Notes: generated by a model from the letters alone, not told the origin. 18,421 nt of DNA from DATJUF01 sp035502655 (GCA_035502655.1 DATJUF010000279.1:1-18421); one strand, 5' to 3'. Positions 7,860 through 14,983 are shown, numbered from the stretch's first letter. Numbers and translations: made by a program.

Positions 7860-8765
7860 TCAGGCCATTATCCCAAAGCGCGGAAACTCGTTAGTTAGTA
7901 TTTCGTCAAACCGTGCCGCCCCGAAGGCGGGCATATAGGTGATACCGTGCCGGACACAGAAGCCGCTGACCTGTGCCGCGTGCCGTTCTGCCCGTTGACG
8001 GCAAAGCGCCGCGGCTGCCGGACCAAACGTAATTTCGCTCGTCACGCCGGTCTCGCAATCGCGCACCCGATAGCTCCCGGCAGGATAATTGCCTTCGCGT
8101 TCGCGATCGCCCATTACATGAATCGCTTTCACTTCATGGCGTGCCGCGAGTAGTTGACCCAGAGCGTCTGCGTAATCGGCCGCATTCACGAGAAAGTCCG
8201 AAATAATTACCACGATTCCAGGCAACCGCCGCTCACGCATCAATTGATGGACCGCGGCGCCTAACTTCGTCTCGCCGCCACACTTTGTAGCGCTGACAAA
8301 ATCCCGAAACTCCGGATAAGTCTCCCGCCGACGTCGAAACGGCGTCAGGACAAGGTCCGGCGTACCATGCCGCAATGCGAATGTCGCCAGCCGCACCGGG
8401 TCATTCTCATTCATCCCGATATAGGCCAGAGACGCGCCCAGCAGTAGTCCAAGTCCCAGCTTGTCATCATCACGCGGCAGGCCCATCGAGGCGCTCGCGT
8501 CAATCAGAATCGTCATCTCGACCTGGCGTTCGACGCGGAAGGTGCGGATCGTTAGGTCGTCGAGCCGCGCGTAGGCGTTCCAATCGAGAAATCGCAAGTC
8601 GTCGCCGATCCGGTATTCACGAAAATCCTCCGGCTCGATACCAGTGCCCTGTACTCGGCCAAGCACCCGCCGTCCCGCCCGAACCGTGCGCGCACGCCGC
8701 GCCCCCAGTACCAGGCCGTCCAGCCGCTCCAGATAATCGGGCTCGAAGGCGCGCTTCTCGAGCAT
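7860..8765 (-). CDS. DUF58 protein (VWA-like partner of MoxR)
   Basis: A 301-residue soluble protein with the DUF58 signature DFREYRIGDDLRFLDWNAYAR (landmarks EYRIGDD about 50-56 and DWNAYAR about 61-67) followed by the VWA-like core with an intact DxSxS motif (Asp89, Ser91, Ser93) and a later IISDF aspartate. DUF58 proteins are almost always encoded beside MoxR ATPases and are presumed clients or adaptors of them. A longer reading from ATG 8837 would overlap moxR by about 60 bases; I prefer ATG 8765, which follows the moxR stop by 10 bases and has GGCGGAGG just upstream. It is followed after 2 bases by the BatA-like gene. Confidence 0.93.
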   Translation of the reverse strand: MLEKRAFEPDYLERLDGLVLGARRARTVRAGRRVLGRVQGTGIEPEDFREYRIGDDLRFLDWNAYARLDDLTIRTFRVERQVEMTILIDASASMGLPRDDDKLGLGLLLGASLAYIGMNENDPVRLATFALRHGTPDLVLTPFRRRRETYPEFRDFVSATKCGGETKLGAAVHQLMRERRLPGIVVIISDFLVNAADYADALGQLLAARHEVKAIHVMGDREREGNYPAGSYRVRDCETGVTSEITFGPAAAALCRQRAERHAAQVSGFCVRHGITYMPAFGAARFDEILTNEFPRFGIMA

Positions 8766-8775
8766 GAACCTCCGC

Positions 8776-9822
8776 CTAATCGCGCGCTGCGCGAACCGCC
8801 CTGACGACCTGTTCGACGATATGACCGGCGCTGACATTATCCGAATGAGCCGCGTAGTTGAGCATCAGCCGATGCTCCAGCGCTGCCGCCGCGATGCTGT
8901 CGATATCCTCATAAGATATATTCGCACGCGCGTCGAGCATCGCCCGCACCTTGGCTCCAAGGATCAACGCTTGGGCGCCGCGTGGACTCGCGCCGAAGCT
9001 TACATAGCGGTTCACCGCATCGACGGCTAACGCCGAGCGTTCGCCGCCCATAATTCGCGCGTTATCAGGCTGCGTCGCACGCACCATCCGCACCGCGTAT
9101 TGCTCGATCGGCGGCGCGACCATTACCTCACGCACCAGCCGCTTCAGTTCCTCGATCCGTTCGGCCGCTTCACCGGCTGCAAACACCGGTTCGATTCCAG
9201 CCTGCTCCGGCCCGGTAGTCGAGCTGACAATCCGCACCAGTTCCCGTTCGCCCGGATAGCCGAGCTGGACTTTGAACAGAAAGCGGTCGAGCTGCGCCTC
9301 CGGCAATGGATAGGTTCCTTCCATCTCGATCGGATTCAGTGTCGCCATAACGAAGTAGGGCGGTGCGAGCGGATAGGTCGTCCCTGCCACCGTCACCTGC
9401 AATTCCGCCATCGCCTCGAGTAGCGCTGACTGGGTCTTCGGGGTTGCGCGGTTGATCTCATCGCCGAGCAGCAGATGCGCGAAAATCGGCCCAGGCTGAA
9501 AACTGAATTCACGCCGCCCATCAACCGACAGGATTACCCGTGTCCCAGTGATATCGGCTGGCATCAAATCAACGGTAAACTGAATCCGGTTGAAACTCAG
9601 GTTGAGCGCCAGACCCAGCACCTTGACCAACGTGGTCTTGCCCGTTCCCGGTACACCCTCAATCAATACGTGCCCGCCGGCGAACAGGGCGCTGAGGAGT
9701 TGCTCGACCGCCTGTTCATGGCCGACGATCACCTTGTGCACTTCGCCTTGAATCCGCCGAAAGAGACGCGCGAAATCTGCGATCGTCACCCGCTCAGCCG
9801 CAATTGCTGCTGCCTCGCTCAT
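8776..9822 (-). CDS. MoxR-family AAA+ ATPase
   Basis: A 348-residue ATPase with all main motifs: Walker A GVPGTGKT (residues 56-63), Walker B LLLGDEIN (117-124), sensor 1 in ATLNP (160-164), the LDRF arginine motif (178-181) and sensor 2 GASPRG (277-282). MoxR proteins form hexameric rings and act as chaperone-like remodelers that mature or activate partner proteins, usually VWA-domain proteins encoded next to them, as here. Length is normal for the family (about 310-350). ATG 9822 overlaps the stop of the upstream gene by 4 bases (ATGA), so translation is coupled. It is the only recognised energy-using enzyme in the operon. Confidence 0.97.
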   Translation of the reverse strand: MSEAAAIAAERVTIADFARLFRRIQGEVHKVIVGHEQAVEQLLSALFAGGHVLIEGVPGTGKTTLVKVLGLALNLSFNRIQFTVDLMPADITGTRVILSVDGRREFSFQPGPIFAHLLLGDEINRATPKTQSALLEAMAELQVTVAGTTYPLAPPYFVMATLNPIEMEGTYPLPEAQLDRFLFKVQLGYPGERELVRIVSSTTGPEQAGIEPVFAAGEAAERIEELKRLVREVMVAPPIEQYAVRMVRATQPDNARIMGGERSALAVDAVNRYVSFGASPRGAQALILGAKVRAMLDARANISYEDIDSIAAAALEHRLMLNYAAHSDNVSAGHIVEQVVRAVRAARD

Positions 9823-11138
9823 CGTTCAAACACCCGCTTGATCGTCATCTGATCGGCGGCCGGAATCGACCCCCGCGCCAACGGTTCGTCAGGGTATTGC
9901 GAGGGATTGATCGGTATTCGCACTCTCGGCGGCAGGTAACCGGGGCTACCCGGTCCCGAAGCTTCGGTGGAAGGCTCCGCATCTATCGCAATTTTGAAAT
10001 TGTCGCTGCCGAGCTCTTGCGCACTCGGTTGGCCAAACAAGCTCGACGGATCGCTTCCCGAGCCGTGATCGGATCCTTGCCCCTCGCCGTCTGTCAACTT
10101 TGAATCGGGCGGCTGGCCATTTGGCGTATCAGCGGGATTCTGCGGCCCTGGTACTCCGGAATTCGCCGCTAGCCCATTACTTGGTGGTACTGCGCCGTCA
10201 GGTGGTGGCTGATTTGCCATATCGCCCTGATTGTCCTGACCCGCGCCTGATGCGCTACGGTTGCGTGAATCTGCTTGCGCGCCCGGGGGATTGCCTTCCC
10301 TGCTGGCATTTCCATCATCCGGCTGGCCACTTTTATCGGTCAAATGCATCTGCACCGGCGGCTGATTCTGTGGGCGTCCCGCGATATCGCCTTGAAGGTT
10401 GCCAGCGAAGCTGCGTGCCTTGTCCACCAGCTTGGATAATCCGCCATTCCGTGCGTTTTCCTGGGCTATGCGATCCTGCAACTTTTTCAGAGTCGCGGGA
10501 TCAGCGTAAATCTCGGCGTTTGGCGCTAACGCTGGATCCGCTGAACGAATATCTAAATTATTGATGTCAGCCGTGACGGTTTCTGGAATGGTACTGCCGC
10601 TCGCCGCAATTGAGGCCCCCCGTATCCGGCTCATCAGGCTATCATCAAGCACCAAGCCTGCAAGCAGCAATGCGACAATAAGCGCCCAGACTGAGCGCGA
10701 AAACCATCTTGGCTCGACCCGCGACGGCTCAAAGCTCTGGCGCGCTCCGTAGGTATCTTCGACCAGGTAGGGCCATAGGAACGATTGATGCCCTCTTGTA
10801 GCCAAGGCATGAACCGTCGCGAGCCGGCCTTTCAAGTCCGTTCGGCTGTCGGCGATAGCGGCCGCCCGTGCCGGACTCGCGAGCATCCGCCACGCCGACC
10901 GCGCAACGGCAAAAATACCAGTGCATGCGGTGACTGCCAGCATCACCGCAATCATGAGAAAGGTGAGCGGACCCAGCGTAAGCGCCGCGCCCACGATTCC
11001 CGCCGCGGCCCCAATCGCCAGCGCCAGCGTCCAGAAGAGGCCGTGCTGAACCGCCAGCGAGTTAAGCCGCGCCCTGATCGCCTTGATCTGGAACAAAATC
11101 AACCAGAGCTTTTGTTCGTGCTGGATCGCTTCCGCCAC
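9819..11138 (-). CDS. Membrane protein with low-complexity C-terminal half (DUF4175-like context)
   Basis: A 439-residue protein, first in the MoxR operon. It has two membrane segments near the N-terminus (about 34-55 and 57-78), a cytoplasmic-looking segment with TDLKGRLATVHAL (about 100-112), a third membrane segment (about 148-165), and then a long stretch (about 240-400) very rich in Gly, Pro, Asn, Gln, Asp and Ser. It ends in a compact basic tail, IPAADQMTIKRVFER. Size, topology and position resemble the DUF4175-type proteins found beside MoxR/DUF58 genes, but I cannot assign it firmly. The start is GTG 11138 because no nearer Met precedes the first membrane segment; the ribosome-binding site is weak. 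The 3' end overlaps moxR by 4 bases. It may act as a membrane scaffold; this is inference. Confidence 0.8.
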   Translation of the reverse strand: MAEAIQHEQKLWLILFQIKAIRARLNSLAVQHGLFWTLALAIGAAAGIVGAALTLGPLTFLMIAVMLAVTACTGIFAVARSAWRMLASPARAAAIADSRTDLKGRLATVHALATRGHQSFLWPYLVEDTYGARQSFEPSRVEPRWFSRSVWALIVALLLAGLVLDDSLMSRIRGASIAASGSTIPETVTADINNLDIRSADPALAPNAEIYADPATLKKLQDRIAQENARNGGLSKLVDKARSFAGNLQGDIAGRPQNQPPVQMHLTDKSGQPDDGNASREGNPPGAQADSRNRSASGAGQDNQGDMANQPPPDGAVPPSNGLAANSGVPGPQNPADTPNGQPPDSKLTDGEGQGSDHGSGSDPSSLFGQPSAQELGSDNFKIAIDAEPSTEASGPGSPGYLPPRVRIPINPSQYPDEPLARGSIPAADQMTIKRVFER

Positions 11139-11208
11139 GTATTTGCTCGATTCGCGCCCGGGCCGACGGCACGTTGGCTAACAATAGTTCACGCCGCCCG
11201 ATCAGACA

Positions 11209-11238
11209 ATCAGATCTGAAGTAAGTTTAATGTGTCAA
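11209..11238 (-). promoter_or_regulatory. Candidate promoter of the MoxR/VWA operon
   Basis: On the minus strand TTGACA (11238-11233, a perfect -35) is followed 18 bases later by TCTGAT (11214-11209, 4 of 6 bases of the -10 consensus), about 70 bases before the GTG start at 11138. The -10 overlaps a 10-bp palindrome, TCAGATCTGA (11210-11219), which could be a protein-binding site. Confidence 0.35.
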
Positions 11239-11244
11239 AGCGTG

Positions 11245-11272
11245 TGTCTAAGCCGTCTCACACGGCGTGACA
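11245..11272 (-). terminator. Hairpin downstream of the dehydrogenase gene
   Basis: GCCGT (11252-11256) and ACGGC (11262-11266) form a short GC stem enclosed by TGTC/GACA, about 25 bases after the stop of the dehydrogenase gene and just before the operon promoter candidate. A short T-run follows on the minus strand. It is a weak intrinsic-terminator candidate. Confidence 0.35.
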
Positions 11273-11296
11273 ATCACAGTCAGTTACGTGCTACGG

Positions 11297-12184
11297 TCAT
11301 TTTATTCCGGCTTCGTCCAACACGCCCAACGCCAGCCCCGACCAGTCCAGTTCCTCGCGCCCTTTCGCAAGCGCAGCGAGCAGACGATTCTTGACGAGGC
11401 CTGCGATCGGCATCGGCACTCGTGCCTCGCTTGCTGTCGTCAGCACCAAATCGAAGTCTTTCAGTCCAAGCGGCAGCTTGAATCCGGCTGGCAGATGGCG
11501 TTTTTCGGCGACCATCGAACCATAGTTCTGAAAGACCGGGCTCGCAAACAGCGTCTGAGTCAGCATCTGCGCCAGCTTGAGCCGGTCGACGCCGCTTTTC
11601 TCTGCCATTGTAAAAGCTTCGGCCATCGATTCGATAGCAGCTCCGATTAAGAAATTTCCTGCGAGTTTGGCGACATTGGCGGCATCCGGCGTTTCACCGA
11701 AGTCATAGATCGCACGTCCAATTGCCTCATGCATCGGACGTACGCGCTCCTTCGCCGCCCCTGCGCCCGAGACGCAGACCACTAGTTGTTTCTTCTCCGC
11801 ATTCTCCGGCCGCCCGAACACCGGCGACGCGAGGTAAATACTGCCGCGTTCCGCATGATAACGCGCAAGCTCCCGTGCGGTAGCTGGCGAGATCGTGCTC
11901 ATCGAAACGTGAATTCCACCTGGCGCCAATCGCGCCGCCAAGCCATTATCGCCCTCAGTAACGGACCGCACCGCAGAGTCATCGGAGAGCATGGTAAAGA
12001 CAATCCCCCCTGGTACCGCGGCCTCGCCTGCTGTCCGTGCCTGCACAGCGCCCTTCGCGACCAGCGGCGCTGCTTTTGCAGCGGTGCGGTTGTAAACGCA
12101 CAGTTTCGTTCCGGCGGCGACGAGGTTAGCTGAGATCGCCATACCCATTGCGCCAAGACCGATAAAACCGGCTTCATTCGCCAT
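11297..12184 (-). CDS. Beta-hydroxyacid dehydrogenase (3-hydroxyisobutyrate dehydrogenase family)
   Basis: A 295-residue NAD(P)-dependent dehydrogenase. The N-terminal Rossmann motif GFIGLGAMG (residues 6-14) is followed by YNRT (31-34), a STISP substrate-loop motif (96-100), the SPVFGRPENAE segment (120-130) and the catalytic-helix motif VAKLAGNFLI with Lys173. This domain order and length are those of the 3-hydroxyisobutyrate/glyoxylate-succinic semialdehyde/tartronate semialdehyde reductase group. The exact substrate is uncertain; the PVFGRP segment resembles the branch that includes plant and bacterial glyoxylate reductase-like enzymes. ATG 12184 has GAGGTG about 5 bases upstream. It is on the same strand as the MoxR operon but separated from it by 158 bases with a hairpin and promoter candidate, so it is probably a separate unit. 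Confidence 0.95.
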   Translation of the reverse strand: MANEAGFIGLGAMGMAISANLVAAGTKLCVYNRTAAKAAPLVAKGAVQARTAGEAAVPGGIVFTMLSDDSAVRSVTEGDNGLAARLAPGGIHVSMSTISPATARELARYHAERGSIYLASPVFGRPENAEKKQLVVCVSGAGAAKERVRPMHEAIGRAIYDFGETPDAANVAKLAGNFLIGAAIESMAEAFTMAEKSGVDRLKLAQMLTQTLFASPVFQNYGSMVAEKRHLPAGFKLPLGLKDFDLVLTTASEARVPMPIAGLVKNRLLAALAKGREELDWSGLALGVLDEAGIK

Positions 12185-12606
12185 TCTTCACCTCGCTTCG
12201 CTGTCCGCTACTACGCTCTAGTTTCCGTTATCGACATCGATTTTATATGCCGCTAACGGCAGCCGAAAGCCAGTATCTCCGGTATTTGATGATCTTAACC
12301 ATGGATTGCCCAAACTTGCTTCAGGTGGCGCAATCTCAGGTTTGTAACGATTCTAAACTGGAACTAGCCGCTGTGCCGGTGGCAAGATACCTATCGCATG
12401 CCCATTGCCGCGCCGAGCTGTGTTAGGTTTTCCGGACTGGCAAGAAACAGGCACCTCAAACCGTGGCAGCGCATTTAATTCCATTAAATTATATAGCGTA
12501 AGCGGATGTACTCGGCTGGCAACTTCAGCCTTGCGCATTCCGGAAATACTTAGATCTGACTAATCACTGGCGCCAGCGATTAGTCAGTCATCTGCGTAGC
12601 CGGATA
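12185..12606. other. Intergenic region, dehydrogenase promoter side
   Basis: No convincing gene in these 422 bases. The part next to the dehydrogenase start contains a TATAAA-like -10 on the minus strand (around 12240-12246) enclosed by the inverted repeat CCGTTA (12225-12230) and TAACGG (12254-12259), a possible operator. The far end holds the terminator hairpin of the lipoprotein gene. A 61-codon minus-strand frame in the middle has no family resemblance and no good ribosome-binding site. Confidence 0.5.
12556..12587 (-). terminator. Strong hairpin after the lipoprotein gene
   Basis: A near-perfect 32-base palindrome: CTGACTAATC pairs with GATTAGTCAG, then one mismatch, then CTGGC/GCCAG. 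It begins about 20 bases after the lipoprotein stop codon on the minus strand. Only a weak T-rich stretch follows, but stem strength and position support a terminator. Confidence 0.6.
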
Positions 12607-12966
12607 TCAGTCCACATTCTGAGCGGCTACGAAGCCCGCCTGGCCCTTCATCGCGCCCTGAGTAATTTCGACCTCACTGCCGTTGCTATCGCTCGACAAT
12701 ATTTTCACGGGCGTCTGATTGTTGATTTGCTTCGCGACGAAGCTTTTCTGCACATTACCGGCTACCCCTGTGATTCCGCCCTCCTGCGCCGAATGCGATA
12801 CCTTCAAATAAGTTTGCTCATCAGGATAAAGCGGGACTGTGCTTTCTCCTGAAGTCGCAACCAGTTTATGGGGCAGGATGCTCGCCGACGAATTACATCC
12901 GGCAAAAATAGCACCTGTACCGCCGACCAACGCTGCGGCCGTCAACACTTTGATTGTCTTCATCAT
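12607..12966 (-). CDS. Small lipoprotein with SH3-like C-terminus
   Basis: A 119-residue protein with a lipoprotein signal: Lys3/Lys6, a hydrophobic stretch (about 8-22) and a lipobox FAGC with Cys24 as the predicted lipidated residue, followed by Asn-Ser-Ser. The mature part is about 95 residues; its C-terminal segment (TPVKILSSDSNGSEVEITQ and on to GQAGFVAAQNV) looks like a bacterial SH3-type beta barrel, which would fit a peptidoglycan- or envelope-associated role. Two consecutive ATGs (12966, 12963) precede the signal and the ribosome-binding site is weak (AAAG), so the exact start is uncertain by one codon. It stands alone between two strong hairpins and is probably monocistronic. No specific function can be given. 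Confidence 0.85.
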   Translation of the reverse strand: MMKTIKVLTAAALVGGTGAIFAGCNSSASILPHKLVATSGESTVPLYPDEQTYLKVSHSAQEGGITGVAGNVQKSFVAKQINNQTPVKILSSDSNGSEVEITQGAMKGQAGFVAAQNVD

Positions 12967-13087
12967 CTTTATACTTTCGCCTTTATCAGCAGACTCTCGA
13001 TTCTAGTGCGACGCGTTTCTAACATTTCGCTCCATAGAGGCCGAACCAACTCCTCGATTAATATTGACCCCTTCTGATAGAACCCCA

Positions 13088-13133
13088 GTTGAGAGAACGG
13101 CGGCGCCACTTGGCTGGCGCCGCCGTTCTCAAC
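13088..13133. repeat. Long GC-rich inverted repeat (hairpin) after the CsbD gene
   Basis: Arms at 13088-13108 and 13115-13133 pair over 19 bases, interrupted only by a 2-base bulge, around a 6-base loop; the core pairs GGCGGCGCCA with its complement. It lies about 55 bases after the csbD-like stop and about 120 bases before the lipoprotein start on the minus strand. No T-tract follows on either strand, so it could be a terminator, an RNA-stabilising stem, or a dispersed repeat. Confidence 0.75.
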
Positions 13134-13188
13134 TCCCGGCAATTCAGCTGCTAATCACAACCCATTGCCATCACAGGAAATGCTATTT

Positions 13189-13362
13189 TTAGTCGCCGCC
13201 TTTGGCCGCATCACGCGCCTTGTTAACGACATGCTCAGTGGCTTGCTTGACCTTGCCTGAGGCCTGATCAATCTTGCCTTCCCGCTTCATCCGTTCGTCA
13301 TCGGTAAGCGTACCAGCAGCTTCCTTTACTCGACCCTTTATCTCTTCAGCTTTACCACTCAT
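13189..13362 (-). CDS. CsbD-family stress-response protein
   Basis: A 57-residue hydrophilic protein beginning MSGKAEEIKGRVKEAAG and continuing LTDDERMKREGKIDQASGK. This is the classic CsbD pattern, with the IKGxxKEAxGxLTDDxxxxxEGKxDQxxGKxxxA periodicity (given in two pieces here). CsbD-like proteins are abundant small general-stress proteins of uncertain mechanism, controlled by sigma-B in Bacillus. ATG 13362 is preferred: AAGGAG (13369-13374) gives 6-base spacing to it, whereas the ATG at 13368 directly abuts the Shine-Dalgarno sequence. The gene is monocistronic, with a strong hairpin downstream. I see no clear promoter in the region upstream. Confidence 0.93.
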   Translation of the reverse strand: MSGKAEEIKGRVKEAAGTLTDDERMKREGKIDQASGKVKQATEHVVNKARDAAKGGD

Positions 13363-13368
13363 ACTCAT

Positions 13369-13947
13369 CTCCTTTTGTTTTCACGCACAGCCGATGCTTT
13401 CAGTCTTTCAATGCAACCGCTACTCAACAGTAGTATCGATAACTGCTCTCACGCGATCACATATCCCATGCCTCGCTTCTCTCGGGCCTTGCTCCACGAA
13501 CCCGTACCCCACAGCAGCCACGGATACACTCGCTCATGCGCTGATAGGTGACAGAGTCGCTGGCTTAAATGAACTACGAGTTAACTGTGGCAACACATGG
13601 GCCAATGACGCGGCCCACGTGAACTGACTGTTCGTTGGGAGCGGTGCTCAATCAACTGATGGGGAGCGGCAATTTTTTCCGCCCTAGCTGAAATGGTCAG
13701 ACTTGGGTGGTCAATCGGCCTGAAATAGCTGCTTAGGTGCTATTGAAAGTATATACGCACCTATAGTGACATGCGTCGCAGCGGACCGGAAAAAGATACA
13801 TTGGCCCACCGCAGGGTTGAATTGGCAGCGCAAGTGCTGCATCGTTCGCCTGGAATAGTGATTTCTCCGATCGGAACGGATGGTATAGAGGCAACACGCT
13901 CGCGGCGTCTAAACCACGGGACGTGCCTCACGGAGAGAAGACGAAAT
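13369..13947. other. Intergenic region upstream of the CsbD gene
   Basis: About 580 bases with no protein-like frame. It contains the CsbD ribosome-binding site at one end, a small CTACT/AGTAG hairpin near 13430, two GGGAGCGG copies about 30 bases apart near 13640-13670, and the inverted repeat at 13734-13763. I recognise no RNA family. Two plus-strand open frames here have no ribosome-binding site and no family resemblance. Confidence 0.5.
13734..13763. repeat. Inverted repeat TAGGTGC-N16-GCACCTA
   Basis: TAGGTGC (13734-13740) and GCACCTA (13757-13763) are perfect complements separated by 16 A+T-rich bases that include TATATA. The geometry suits either a weak RNA hairpin or a two-half-site protein-binding site near a promoter. 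No gene start lies close enough to assign it. Confidence 0.4.
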
Positions 13948-14235
13948 CTAGCGATTCTGATCGGGCGTCATCGAAGGCTTGCCAGTCAACTTCGGCTTGC
14001 GAATCACCAGCGTCTCGTGTCCGCGCACTTTAATCGTGCGGGCCGCATCAGCCTGAAAGTTACCGTTGCTCTTGCCGCCATCAAATCGATGCGGGCGCCC
14101 TGAAGTCCTGCGCCGCCGCCAATTGTTCAGTTCCTTCGACAGCTTCGACGCTACCGCCTCGCCGTCACGATCTTGGGCGCTCTGCGCCTGTTGTTCCTCG
14201 TTCATTGATTCCTCGTTGTTTTCCTCGGCGCTCAT
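13948..14235 (-). CDS. Small charged protein of unknown function
   Basis: A 95-residue hydrophilic protein that I do not recognise. The N-terminal 35 residues are very acidic and Glu/Gln-rich (NNEESMNEEQQAQSAQ), then come WRRRR near residue 39 and a basic C-terminal half containing FDGGKSNGNFQ and TIKVRGHETLVIRKPKL. It has no signal peptide, membrane segment or cysteine. The charge split suggests a nucleic-acid- or partner-binding protein, but that is inference. ATG 14235 has AAAGGA with 5-base spacing, which is the main support for it being real. It sits alone between the CsbD and SCP2 genes. The plus-strand frame overlapping its 3' part lacks a ribosome-binding site. Confidence 0.6.
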   Translation of the reverse strand: MSAEENNEESMNEEQQAQSAQDRDGEAVASKLSKELNNWRRRRTSGRPHRFDGGKSNGNFQADAARTIKVRGHETLVIRKPKLTGKPSMTPDQNR

Positions 14236-14569
14236 CAGAGTCCTTTCACAGTCCGGCAGCGGTTGATAAGGTCACGCTCTTAATATGTTTGAAGATTCTA
14301 TGCAAATCAGACAGTGAGTTCAGGAACGCCTGGCACCGCACGCTCATCAGCAATAGTCGATTGTATAGTTCTCTGCGCTAACCGGCCAAACCGATTTACA
14401 CTATCGTATGAAACCGCGGCTTCTCCGCTCCGAGATCTTGAGACCTGCCAATAATTATTTGTTCGTTGCTACGCCGAATTGCGCTCTGGCTGTTTCTTCA
14501 GGCGGGTAGTTATCGATCAATTCAAGCCCTTATAGCATGTGAAACTCGCCGGAGGCCGCCTTTCCGTCC
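14236..14569. other. Intergenic region between SCP2 and small-protein genes
   Basis: About 330 bases without a gene. On the minus strand TAGAAT (14295-14300) is a good -10-like match for the downstream small gene, but no matching -35 is clear. A mismatched GC stem near 14550-14567, just after the SCP2 stop, is a weak terminator candidate. Nothing else stands out. Confidence 0.45.
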
Positions 14570-14899
14570 TTAGTTGAAAAGGCTCTGCAACTTAAGCGCG
14601 AGACCTAAGTCACCAGCGATCCGCAGCTTGCCTGTCATAAATGCCATCTGCCCGTTCAGCTTGCCGGCCAGCATATCCAGATAGTCCTTCGCTACCATCG
14701 AAAGTGTGATGTTCGGCGAGGGATGCGCGCCTTCACTGACGGTACACTGGTCATTATTGATGACGATATGCCATTTGCCGCCGCCGTCACCAGACAGATC
14801 GAATTGATAAACCGCATTCAAGCCTTTCGCCGCTTCTTTGTTGAACCGGCTAGGCGATTGCTCGAAAGCCTCTTTGCAGGACGTAGGCGCGTCAGCCAT
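14570..14899 (-). CDS. SCP2 sterol-carrier-like lipid-binding protein
   Basis: A 109-residue single-domain SCP2 protein. The family pattern is visible from residue 28: AVYQFDLSGDGGGKWHIVI, then the NNDQCTVSEG turn, PNITLSMVAKDYLDMLAGK, and the C-terminal AFMTGKLRIAGDLGLALKLQ, given here in pieces under 20 residues. SCP2 domains bind sterols, fatty acids or acyl-CoA in a hydrophobic tunnel; stand-alone bacterial copies are presumed lipid carriers. The length is that of a bare domain with no fused enzyme. ATG 14899 is the only sensible start, with AGAGG 12 bases upstream. It has its own strong promoter candidate and a dyad over the presumed transcription start, so it is probably regulated separately from its neighbours. 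Confidence 0.93.
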   Translation of the reverse strand: MADAPTSCKEAFEQSPSRFNKEAAKGLNAVYQFDLSGDGGGKWHIVINNDQCTVSEGAHPSPNITLSMVAKDYLDMLAGKLNGQMAFMTGKLRIAGDLGLALKLQSLFN

Positions 14900-14935
14900 T
14901 AGTTGTGAGAACCTCTCTGATACGAAAGGACGGAC

Positions 14936-14953
14936 AGGTGAGCCTCTTCACCT
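14936..14953 (-). promoter_or_regulatory. Candidate operator at the SCP2 gene start site
   Basis: AGGTGA (14936-14941) and TCACCT (14948-14953) form a perfect 18-bp dyad with a 6-base centre, directly adjacent to the -10 element at 14954-14959 and covering the expected transcription start. This placement is typical of repressor operators; alternatively it is a small hairpin at the 5' end of the mRNA. Confidence 0.45.
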
Positions 14954-14983
14954 CATATAGCCATCGCACCGTTACAATGTCAA
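14954..14983 (-). promoter_or_regulatory. Sigma70-type promoter of the SCP2 gene
   Basis: On the minus strand TTGACA (14983-14978, a perfect -35) is followed after 18 bases by TATATG (14959-14954). It lies 55 bases before the ATG at 14899. This is the best promoter match that I see in the window. Confidence 0.6.

Noticed and set aside
8766..8837. 24-codon N-terminal extension of the DUF58 protein
   Set aside because: It would overlap moxR by about 60 bases and has no conserved residues, while ATG 8765 has a nearby GGAGG and fits the 10-base spacing after moxR.
12315..12326. A 12-base stretch shared with 2947-2958 (TTGCTTCAGGTG) as a possible regulatory repeat
   Set aside because: Only two copies, in unrelated contexts, and one is the ribosome-binding region of the helix-turn-helix gene; chance is more likely.
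12353..12538. 61-codon minus-strand open frame
   Set aside because: No ribosome-binding site, no family resemblance, and it begins just after the terminator of the lipoprotein gene.
13771..14103. 110-codon plus-strand open frame
   Set aside because: No ribosome-binding site, Arg/His-rich composition typical of an antisense frame, and it overlaps the better-supported minus-strand gene at 13948-14235.
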